Below, one piece after another: positions 6,677-12,577 of a stretch of DNA of 13,636 bases (positions within the stretch are counted from its first letter, which is position 1; each line of letters starts with the position of its first letter). Under the pieces are notes generated by a model. The model did not search any database. It was not told the origin of the DNA and saw only the letters and a program-made list of their open reading frames with translations. Both the position numbers and the translations under genes were made by a program. Source of the stretch: an uncultured Clostridia bacterium. Lineage in GTDB: Bacteria; Bacillota; Clostridia; Christensenellales; Aristaeellaceae. The stretch lies in the NCBI GenBank assembly GCA_937874275.1, contig CALNAU010000168.1, forward strand, positions 1 to 13,636, in the 5' to 3' direction.

Positions 6677-8425
6677 ATGTCAAACATTACATTGACCATC
6701 GACAACGTGCAGGTGGTTGTGCCCAAGGGCACCACGGTGCTGGAGGCAGCGCGTCAGGCCCAGGTCCGTATCCCCACGCTGTGCTTCCTCAAGGATTTGA
6801 ACGAGATTGGCGCCTGCCGCATGTGCGTGGTGGACGCCGGCGGCCGCACCCTGCAGCCGGCCTGCGTGCTGGAGGCGGGCGACGGCATGGTGGTGCGCAC
6901 CAACACGCCCCAGGTACGCGAGGCGCGCAAGGTGATTCTGGAGCTGATTCTCTCCAACCACGATAAAAAGTGCCTCAGCTGCGTGCGTAGCCAGAACTGC
7001 GAATTGCAAAAGCTGTCGCTGGAGCTGGGCGTGGAAAACGGCGACGAGTTTGAGGGCAAGCGCAACGAGTACGAGGTAGATGACAAATCCCCCTCCATCG
7101 TGCGCGACAACAACAAGTGCATCCTCTGCCGCCGCTGCGTGGCCGCCTGCTACAAAACGCAGGCCGTGGGCGTCATCGGCCCGGTGAAACGCGGCTTTGA
7201 TACCGCCATCGCCTCGCCGTGGGATTTGCCGCTCAACAGCATGGCCTGCATCGCCTGCGGCCAGTGCATCGCCGCCTGCCCGGTGGGCGCCCTGCGCGAG
7301 AAGGAGGAAGCCCCCCTGGTGTGGGACCTGCTGGCCGACCCCAACAAGCATGTGGTGGTGCAGACCGCGCCCGCCGTGCGCGCGGGCCTGGGCGAGGAGT
7401 TTGGCCTGCCCATGGGCACCAACGTGGTGGGCAAGCTGGCAGCCGCGCTGCGCCGCCTGGGCTTTGACCGCGTGTTTGATACCGATTTCGGTGCCGACCT
7501 CACCATCATGGAGGAATCCAACGAGCTGGTGGAGCGCATCACCAAGGGCGGCGTGCTGCCCATGATTACCTCCTGTTCCCCCGGCTGGGTCAACTATTGC
7601 GAGACCTATTTCCCGGATTTCATCCCCAACCTGTCCAGCTGCAAGTCGCCCCACGAGATGACCGGCGCCATGATCAAGAGCTACTACGCGCAAAAGAAGG
7701 GCATCAAGCCCGAGGACATTGCGGTGGTATCCGTTATGCCCTGCACGGCCAAGAAGTTTGAGGCCGACCGCGAGGAGCTGGCAGCCGTCAACGGCCTGCC
7801 GGATGTGGATGCCGTGGTGACCACCAGGGAGCTGGCGCGCATGATCAAGCAGGCGGGCATCGATTTCCTCAACCTGCCCGACGAGAGCTTTGACGAGCTG
7901 CTGGGCGAGAGCACCGGCGCCGCCACCATCTTCGGCGCCACCGGCGGCGTGATGGAGGCCGCGCTGCGCACCGCCTACGAAAAGATTACCGGCAAAACCT
8001 TGGACAAGCTGGACTTTGAGGCCGTGCGCGGCGTGCAGGGCGTCAAGGAGGCCACCGTGCACATCGGCGACCTGGACCTGCATGTGGCCGTGGCCCATGG
8101 CACGGCCAATGCCAAGCAGCTGCTGGAGGACGTGCGCCGCGGCGAGAAGGAATACCACTTCATCGAGGTCATGGGCTGTCCCGGCGGCTGCGTGACCGGC
8201 GGCGGCCAGCCCATCGTGACGGCCTGGGACCGCCTGGGTGTGGATCCGCGGGTGGAGCGCGCCAAGGCCCTGTACATGGCCGACAAGCAGACCGCCCTGC
8301 GCAAAAGCCACGACAACCCCGAGGTGCGCCGCGCCTATGATGACTTCCTGGGTGAGGTGGGCGGCCACAAGGCACACGAGCTGCTGCACACCCACTACAC
8401 CGCCAAGCCCAAGTACAAGCAATAA
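6677..8425 (+). CDS. hydA: [FeFe] hydrogenase catalytic subunit, NADH-dependent (A3-like)
   Basis: This 582-residue enzyme reversibly makes H2 from protons at an H-cluster. The N-terminal relay contains a [2Fe-2S] domain (Cys36, 47, 50, 63), a His-Cys3 [4Fe-4S] site (His95, Cys99, 102, 108) and two ferredoxin [4Fe-4S] sites (Cys148/151/154/158 and Cys191/194/197/201). The H-cluster domain has L1 as TSCSPGW (298-304), L2 as MPCTAKKFE with Cys356, and L3 as EVMGCPGGC with Cys501 and Cys505. The small-subunit region at the end (KSHDN...AHELLH) is fused, as in monomeric-type HydA. Odd point: L1 has Ser301 where the best known enzymes have the cluster-ligating Cys (TSCCP). No extra C-terminal [2Fe-2S] domain is present. 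AGAGGAG precedes ATG 6677, 16 bases after hydB. The operon context supports NADH/ferredoxin-coupled H2 turnover. Confidence 0.96.
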   Translation: MSNITLTIDNVQVVVPKGTTVLEAARQAQVRIPTLCFLKDLNEIGACRMCVVDAGGRTLQPACVLEAGDGMVVRTNTPQVREARKVILELILSNHDKKCLSCVRSQNCELQKLSLELGVENGDEFEGKRNEYEVDDKSPSIVRDNNKCILCRRCVAACYKTQAVGVIGPVKRGFDTAIASPWDLPLNSMACIACGQCIAACPVGALREKEEAPLVWDLLADPNKHVVVQTAPAVRAGLGEEFGLPMGTNVVGKLAAALRRLGFDRVFDTDFGADLTIMEESNELVERITKGGVLPMITSCSPGWVNYCETYFPDFIPNLSSCKSPHEMTGAMIKSYYAQKKGIKPEDIAVVSVMPCTAKKFEADREELAAVNGLPDVDAVVTTRELARMIKQAGIDFLNLPDESFDELLGESTGAATIFGATGGVMEAALRTAYEKITGKTLDKLDFEAVRGVQGVKEATVHIGDLDLHVAVAHGTANAKQLLEDVRRGEKEYHFIEVMGCPGGCVTGGGQPIVTAWDRLGVDPRVERAKALYMADKQTALRKSHDNPEVRRAYDDFLGEVGGHKAHELLHTHYTAKPKYKQ

Positions 8426-8485
8426 CACATATATCCCTGCCGCCGAATGGTCAAATCGATGCGTCAGGGGGTCAAAGAGCATGAT

Positions 8486-8516
8486 AAAGGACGGCACCAT
8501 GGCGGCGTCGTCCTTT
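8486..8516 (+). terminator. Probable terminator of the hydrogenase operon
   Basis: AAAGGACG (8486-8493) pairs with CGTCCTTT (8509-8516), and two more inner pairs are possible (one G-U). The right arm runs into a T-rich tail (TTTGTTGT). It lies 60 bases after the hydA stop. The T-tract is interrupted, so efficiency is uncertain. Confidence 0.55.
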
Positions 8517-8604
8517 GTTGTGCGGTTGCGGATGTTGTGTCCGGGTATCGTTTGCTCGTCCAATGCAAGGCGCCTCGTCAACGGAGATGTGCTTGGGTAT
8601 GCAA

Positions 8605-8629
8605 AAGGGCTGCCGTGACGGCAGCCCTT
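8605..8629 (-). terminator. Strong hairpin terminator of the ABC transporter genes
   Basis: A perfect 12-base inverted repeat (AAGGGCTGCCGT and its complement) surrounds one base; a realistic loop leaves 10 pairs. On the minus strand the stem is followed by a TTTT run, so it best serves the ABC genes ending at 8666. It may also stop read-through from hydA, although the plus-strand side lacks a T-tract. Confidence 0.75.
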
Positions 8630-8665
8630 GGGTGTTGAGGAATGAAGTAGTGATAGCCGATGCTG

Positions 8666-9916
8666 TTACGCCTTCGCCCGCCGCTGCGGCCGCAGGGCTT
8701 CCTTCAGCACCTTGAAGATGTTCGTCTTGTTGCCGTAGTTGAGGCTGCCCCAGCGGTAGATTTTGATGGACAGCCAGGCGAACAGCGCCACCGTCAGCAG
8801 CATCAGCGCGCCCGCGGCAATCATTTGCCAGGCCGGTACGGTGGCCAGGCCGGCGCGCATGGGCATCACCATGATGGCCGTGAAGGGAATCAGCGAGGTA
8901 GCCACGGACACCGGGCCGTTGGGCACGTTCATCACGAAGGTGCTGGCCACATAGCCCGCGATGAAGATAAACTGTACCACCGCGGTGGCGCTGCCCACGT
9001 CCTCCACCCGGCTGACGGTGGAGCCCAGTGCCGCGTACAGGAACAGGTACAAAATGTAGCCGGTGATGGAGAAGAACAGGTAGGTCAGGATGTAGCTCTG
9101 GCTGAGCGAGCCCAGCAGCATCTGGCGAACCATAGGGGAGTAATAATCCTGGCTGAACAGGAAGCCGCCCAGCGCTGCCACCACAATCAGGCCAAACTGC
9201 ACGATGCCGCTCACGCCGGCCGCCGCCACCTTGCCCAGAATCAGCGGGGTGGGTTTGGTGCTGGTAATCAGCAGCTCCATGGCCTTGGAATCCTTCTCCC
9301 GGGCAATCATGGTGGAGGTGGTGTTGCCGTAGATGAGTACGAGCATATAGACCATCACCATCAGCACCATGGACAGCAGGATGTTGTTCTCCGTGTTTTT
9401 GCCCATCACGGTGGTCGTGGTGTCGGGCGCGAAGGCCTCAATGGCGGCCAGGTCCTCCGTGGTCAGCCCTTTATCGGCCAGCAGGGCGTCCTTGTGGCGC
9501 TGGCTGACAAGCTGGCTCAGCACGCTTTCGTACCGGTCCTCCATCCCCTTGTCCTGGTAGATGGTTTCAAAGCTGGTATCGCCCGTGAAAACAAAGCCCA
9601 CCTTAAGCGCCTTTTCCTTGAGCGCGGCCACCAGGTCGTCGCGGGCGGCGTACTGATTGCCCTCCTGAAGGCCCAGCAGGTCGGTATAGGCCTGGCGCTG
9701 GGCGTCATCGGCAAACACATAGCCCACATCCTGGGTGAGGGTGGTGTCCGCCTGGGCGGCTTGGCCATCCTTGTCCGAGGAGAACATGGCCGAGATGCGC
9801 GGGAAGGAGGTAGCCACCAGCGCGATAAGCACCAGAATCAGCGTGGTCACCTGCACGGTGCGCTTGCCCAGCTGCTGACGCAGCTCATACTTGAATACGA
9901 TGCCAAAGTCCCTCAT
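8666..9916 (-). CDS. ABC-2 type transporter permease (NatB-like)
   Basis: This 416-residue integral membrane protein is the export channel paired with the ATPase encoded just upstream. Topology read from the sequence: a cytoplasmic N-terminus, one membrane helix at about 22-38, a large extracytoplasmic domain from about 40 to 178, then six hydrophobic segments near 179-197, 228-252, 275-297, 310-330, 336-355 and 362-384, and a basic cytoplasmic tail. REKDSKAMELLITST at 206-220 is the conserved segment of ABC-2 permeases just after the second helix. This layout matches the NatB/ABC-2 exporters. Its start overlaps the ATPase stop by four bases (ATGA), so the two are translationally coupled. Substrate cannot be told; Na+ extrusion, peptide or drug export are all possible for the family. 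Confidence 0.9.
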   Translation of the reverse strand: MRDFGIVFKYELRQQLGKRTVQVTTLILVLIALVATSFPRISAMFSSDKDGQAAQADTTLTQDVGYVFADDAQRQAYTDLLGLQEGNQYAARDDLVAALKEKALKVGFVFTGDTSFETIYQDKGMEDRYESVLSQLVSQRHKDALLADKGLTTEDLAAIEAFAPDTTTTVMGKNTENNILLSMVLMVMVYMLVLIYGNTTSTMIAREKDSKAMELLITSTKPTPLILGKVAAAGVSGIVQFGLIVVAALGGFLFSQDYYSPMVRQMLLGSLSQSYILTYLFFSITGYILYLFLYAALGSTVSRVEDVGSATAVVQFIFIAGYVASTFVMNVPNGPVSVATSLIPFTAIMVMPMRAGLATVPAWQMIAAGALMLLTVALFAWLSIKIYRWGSLNYGNKTNIFKVLKEALRPQRRAKA

Positions 9917-10824
9917 GCCTGCTCACCTACCTTTGCGATGAATATGTCGTTGAGGCTGGGTGTATACAGCCCGTAGTGGTGGATGATCCAGCCCTGCCGG
10001 TTCACGTGGTCCAGAACCTGCTGCTGGGTGACCCGGTTTTGGGTATCCAGAATCAGCCCGTCCTCGTGCGGCAGGGTGATGATGTCGGGGAAGGCCACGC
10101 GCAGGGCGTCCGCCAGCGCCGCGTCATCCATGCCCTCGATGCGCAGCTGCAGCTTGTTTTGCCCCAGCTCGCGCTTGATCTGCTCCAGGTCGCCGGTCAG
10201 CAGGATGTCGCCCTGATGAATCAGCGTCACGTCGTCGCAGATTTCCTCCACATAGTTCATCTGGTGGGAGGAGAAGATGACCAGCTTGCCCTCCGAGACA
10301 AAGCGGGCGATGGTATCCTTGAACACCTGGGCATTCACCGGGTCCAGCCCGCTGAAGGGCTCATCCAGGATAAGGATGTCCGGCTCGTTGAGAAAGCTCT
10401 GGGCGATTTGAATCTTCTGCTGGTTGCCCTTGGACAGGGTTTCCAGCTTCTTTTTCTTGTACTCGCCCAGCTCGAAATAATCCACCCAATAGTTGGCTGT
10501 GGCCAGCGCCTGGGCACGGGTGGCGCCGCGCAGCTGGGCAAAGTACACCAGCTGCTCCAGCACCGTGTGCTTCTGGTACATGCCGCGCTCCTCGGGCAGA
10601 TAGCCCACGCGGTACTTGGTGATATCCAGCGGCTGCCCGTCGATGTAGAAGCCGCCCTCGTCCTGGTGAAACACATCCATCAGGCAGCGGATGGTGGTGG
10701 ATTTGCCCGCGCCGTTGCGGCCCAGAAAACCCATCGCCCGGCCGGACTGCACGGTGAAGTTGATGCCGTGCAGCACCTCCTTGTCGCCAAAGCGCTTGGT
10801 TACCCCTCTGACTTCCAGTTGCAT
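9913..10824 (-). CDS. ABC transporter ATP-binding protein (NatA-like)
   Basis: This 303-residue ATPase powers the adjacent permease from the cytoplasmic face. Motifs in order: Walker A GRNGAGKS at 35-42, the Q-loop region as LPEERGMY at 76-83 (Glu in place of Gln, common in this exporter group), the ABC signature LSKGNQQK at 130-137, Walker B with ILDEP at 152-156, and the H-loop SSH ending at His187. The C-terminal 90 residues are the accessory domain usual in NatA-type subunits. The frame is open 36 codons further upstream, but that extension is arginine-rich and lacks homology, while GAGGGGG sits 7 bases before ATG 10824; the shorter start is used. It is coupled to the permease by an ATGA overlap. 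It lies 129 bases after the ribbon-helix-helix gene, so it could share or have its own promoter. Confidence 0.93.
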   Translation of the reverse strand: MQLEVRGVTKRFGDKEVLHGINFTVQSGRAMGFLGRNGAGKSTTIRCLMDVFHQDEGGFYIDGQPLDITKYRVGYLPEERGMYQKHTVLEQLVYFAQLRGATRAQALATANYWVDYFELGEYKKKKLETLSKGNQQKIQIAQSFLNEPDILILDEPFSGLDPVNAQVFKDTIARFVSEGKLVIFSSHQMNYVEEICDDVTLIHQGDILLTGDLEQIKRELGQNKLQLRIEGMDDAALADALRVAFPDIITLPHEDGLILDTQNRVTQQQVLDHVNRQGWIIHHYGLYTPSLNDIFIAKVGEQA

Positions 10825-10911
10825 ACAGGTCCCCCTCAGTTCTTGTTCACGCGAAACGTCATCACAAACGCGCCGATTCCTCGTGCATGTCCGCCTTCGT
10901 TTCGCATCCTC

Positions 10912-10947
10912 GCTTCGCAGGTACGGGTTCAACCGGCCGCGCGAAGC
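10912..10947. repeat. Inverted repeat between the RHH and ABC genes
   Basis: GCTTCGC (10912-10918) and GCGAAGC (10941-10947) form 7-base arms around 22 bases in the 129-base gap (10825-10953). No T-tract follows on either strand, so a terminator role is weak. It could be an attenuating hairpin or chance. Confidence 0.25.
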
Positions 10948-10953
10948 AGTGCA

Positions 10954-11151
10954 TTATATATCCAGCTCAATCCGCTCGTCCAGCGTTTCCGAGACGTATT
11001 TGCCGTCCTTCTTGCGCTGACGCACGCACTCGGTCAGCAGATACTCAATCTGCCCGTTGACCGAGCGGAAATCGTCCGCGGCCCAGGCGGCCAGCTGCGC
11101 GTACAGGCGTGCAGACAGCCGCAGCGGGACTTGCTTTTTATCCTCGCTCAT
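10954..11151 (-). CDS. Small ribbon-helix-helix (Arc-like) protein
   Basis: This is a 65-residue protein. After a short polar N-terminus comes VPLRLSARLYAQL (residues 8-20), a beta strand followed by helix 1, then AAWAADDFRSVNGQIEYLL (21-39), the turn and helix 2 of an Arc/MetJ/CopG-type ribbon-helix-helix fold. The Ser-Val-Asn-Gly turn is typical. Such dimers bind short palindromic DNA. The tail (40-65) is charged. The start lies one base after the SPFH stop (TGAGATG) with no clear Shine-Dalgarno, so it is probably translated by re-initiation after SPFH. A longer frame to 11262 would overlap SPFH and is rejected. No toxin gene is adjacent, so it is not an obvious antitoxin. Small Arc-like proteins next to SPFH genes recur in Clostridia as far as I recall. 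DNA binding is an inference from the fold. Confidence 0.82.
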   Translation of the reverse strand: MSEDKKQVPLRLSARLYAQLAAWAADDFRSVNGQIEYLLTECVRQRKKDGKYVSETLDERIELDI

Positions 11152-11152
11152 C

Positions 11153-12175
11153 TCAATACAGGCTGCCGCTGTTGACCACCGGCTGCGCGTCCCGGTTGGC
11201 GCACAGCACCACCAGCAGGTTGGACACCATGGCCGCCTTTCTCTCCTCATCCAATTCCACAATGTTGTCGGTGCTCAGGCGCTCCAGCGCCATCTGCACC
11301 ATGCCCACGGCGCCGTCCACAATCATGGTGCGCGCGTCCACAACGGCGCTGGCCTGCTGGCGCTGCAGCATGGCGGCGGCAATCTCCGGCGCGTAGGCCA
11401 GGTAGGTGATGCGCGCTTCCAGAATTTCAATGCCCGCCTCCTCCACCTTGTCCTGGATTTCCTGGCGGATGCGCTCGGCCACCAGGGCGCTGGAGCCGCG
11501 CAGGCTGCCCTCGTCCGGCTCGCCATCGCCCGTGGTATCCACATTGGGCGCCACGTCATAGGGGTAGATGCGCACGATGTTGCGCAGCGCGCTGTCGCAC
11601 TGCAGCGACAGATACTCCTTGTAGTTGTCCACCGTGAAGACGGCCTTGGCCGTATCCACCACGCGCCACATCACGGCGATGCCAATCTCAATGGGGTTGC
11701 CCAGGCAGTCATTCACCTTCTGCTTGCTGTTGTTGAGCGTCATCACCTTGAGGGATATCTTTTTCTTCAGGCCGTCCAGATCCACCGTGTTCTCCTGGCC
11801 GGAGACCATCATCTTGACCTTGCTGCCGCTGTCCACGTCCCCGCTCTGGCCCAGGCGCGTCTTGGCCGCCGGGTTGACGGCGGAGGAGAAGGGATGCACA
11901 AAGAAGAACCCCTCATCCTTGAGCGTGCCGATGTACTTGCCAAACAGGGTGAGCACCAGCGCCTCCTGCGGCCGAATGACCTTCAGCCCCATGAACGGGA
12001 TGAACCCCGCGACCAGCCACAGGATGCCCAGCGCTAGCAGCACCCCGCCAAAGCCGCGGCCCGCGTCCAGCATCGTGCCACCCGTGATAACCAGCGCGAT
12101 GGCCACCAGATACAGCAGTATGCCCCCGATGAGCACCGGGAAACCGGATCTTGCTTTCAGCACTTTTTCTTGCAT
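11153..12175 (-). CDS. SPFH/band-7 domain membrane protein
   Basis: This 340-residue protein has two hydrophobic segments at about 13-32 and 43-62. An SPFH (stomatin/prohibitin/flotillin) domain follows from about 63, opening MGLKVIRPQEALVLTLFGKY. A long helical region rich in Glu, Ala and Arg runs over about 238-310 (AERIRQEIQDKVEEAGIEIL, then MLQRQQASAVVDAR), as expected for oligomerising SPFH proteins. The tail CANRDAQPVVNSGSLY matches the clostridial subgroup I know. SPFH proteins form membrane scaffolds; the function of this subgroup is not established. AAGGAGG lies 9 bases before ATG 12175, and the open frame further upstream is non-coding. No NfeD partner is present. It is followed one base later by a ribbon-helix-helix gene and is preceded by a good promoter with a double palindrome. 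Confidence 0.9.
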   Translation of the reverse strand: MQEKVLKARSGFPVLIGGILLYLVAIALVITGGTMLDAGRGFGGVLLALGILWLVAGFIPFMGLKVIRPQEALVLTLFGKYIGTLKDEGFFFVHPFSSAVNPAAKTRLGQSGDVDSGSKVKMMVSGQENTVDLDGLKKKISLKVMTLNNSKQKVNDCLGNPIEIGIAVMWRVVDTAKAVFTVDNYKEYLSLQCDSALRNIVRIYPYDVAPNVDTTGDGEPDEGSLRGSSALVAERIRQEIQDKVEEAGIEILEARITYLAYAPEIAAAMLQRQQASAVVDARTMIVDGAVGMVQMALERLSTDNIVELDEERKAAMVSNLLVVLCANRDAQPVVNSGSLY

Positions 12176-12204
12176 GATGTGTGCCTCCTTCTTAATGTAT
12201 CTGG

Positions 12205-12234
12205 ATGATATCATTGTGATATCAAAATTGTCAA
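12205..12234 (-). promoter_or_regulatory. Sigma-A type promoter of the SPFH operon
   Basis: On the minus strand, a perfect -35 TTGACA (12234-12229) and a -10 TATCAT (12210-12205, 5 of 6) are separated by 18 bases. Transcription would start near 12198, about 23 bases before the SPFH ATG, which leaves room only for the Shine-Dalgarno site. Confidence 0.75.
12206..12224. promoter_or_regulatory. Tandem TGATATCA palindromes, candidate operator
   Basis: Two identical 8-bp palindromes TGATATCA (12206-12213 and 12217-12224) are separated by 3 bases, so their centres are 11 bp apart, one helical turn. They fill the promoter spacer and overlap the -10 of the SPFH promoter, a classic repressor position. 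Tandem short palindromes are the known target type of ribbon-helix-helix repressors such as MetJ. The co-encoded 65-residue protein is the obvious candidate, which is an inference. Confidence 0.6.
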
Positions 12235-12475
12235 TACATATTTCTGTAAAATGTGCGTAAATTGCGAAATTCTTTCCAGACCCCGGTGAGCGCGTTTCGC
12301 GGCGCGGTTGCTTCGACCCTTCCCGGATGCTGCCGTACGATTTGTTCTTAATCAGGCAACCTGTGGGGTGGCGGCGGCGCATGTGGATATGTGCGCAAGG
12401 CGTTGTGCTGACAACCTGCAATCAGCAACATGCGTGTGATTATATCGGCCAAAAGTGGTCAACAATATCACATAT
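12235..12475. other. Intergenic stretch between divergent promoters
   Basis: This part of the 402-base gap 12176-12577 lies upstream of both divergent promoters. I see no gene, RNA or mobile element in it. Small dyads occur, for example TGCTGA/TCAGCA around a 10-base loop near 12405-12426 and GCGCA/TGCGC near 12378-12397. None has a T-tract or a recognised match. Confidence 0.5.
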
Positions 12476-12479
12476 TTGA

Positions 12480-12508
12480 TTGATTATTATCCCCACAAAG
12501 GATATAAT
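12480..12508 (+). promoter_or_regulatory. Sigma-A type promoter of the surface-protein gene
   Basis: A -35 TTGATT (12480-12485, 4 of 6) lies exactly 17 bases before a perfect -10 TATAAT (12503-12508). Predicted start is near 12515, giving a leader of about 63 bases. Confidence 0.7.
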
Positions 12509-12521
12509 TATCAAAGATAAT
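12507..12521. promoter_or_regulatory. Inverted repeat over the surface-protein transcription start
   Basis: ATTATC and GATAAT form a perfect 6-base inverted repeat around AAA. It overlaps the last bases of the -10 and the predicted start site, a position suited to an operator. No regulator is recognised. Confidence 0.4.
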
Positions 12522-12549
12522 GCCGTAGTTGTCGTGCGAAAACGCGCAG

Positions 12550-12561
12550 CCGCCCGGGCGG
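12550..12561. promoter_or_regulatory. GC palindrome ahead of the ribosome binding site
   Basis: CCGCCCGGGCGG is a perfect 12-base palindrome in the leader, ending 6 bases before the Shine-Dalgarno AGGAGGGG (12568-12575). In RNA it could form a short hairpin or a dimer contact next to the ribosome site. Confidence 0.3.
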
Positions 12562-12577
12562 GATTACAGGAGGGGCT

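Noticed and set aside
4882..8581. Long minus-strand open frames opposite hydB and hydA (617 and 633 codons)
   Set aside because: They lie wholly antisense to two unmistakable iron-sulfur proteins, and their predicted products have the low-complexity His/Ala/Gly make-up of mirror frames.
8447..8638. 63-codon plus-strand open frame after hydA
   Set aside because: It runs through both terminator hairpins, has no convincing ribosome site and no recognised motif.
10825..10932. N-terminal extension of the ABC ATPase
   Set aside because: The extra 36 codons are arginine-rich and unlike the family, whereas the downstream ATG at 10824 has a good ribosome site and begins the normal domain.
10953..10958. 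TATAAT at the RHH stop as a -10 for the ABC genes
   Set aside because: No acceptable -35 lies 16-18 bases upstream, so chance within an AT-rich stop region is more likely.
8660..11175. Plus-strand open frames opposite the ABC permease and ATPase genes
   Set aside because: They are antisense to genes with clear Walker, signature and membrane motifs; no domain is recognisable in the plus-strand products.
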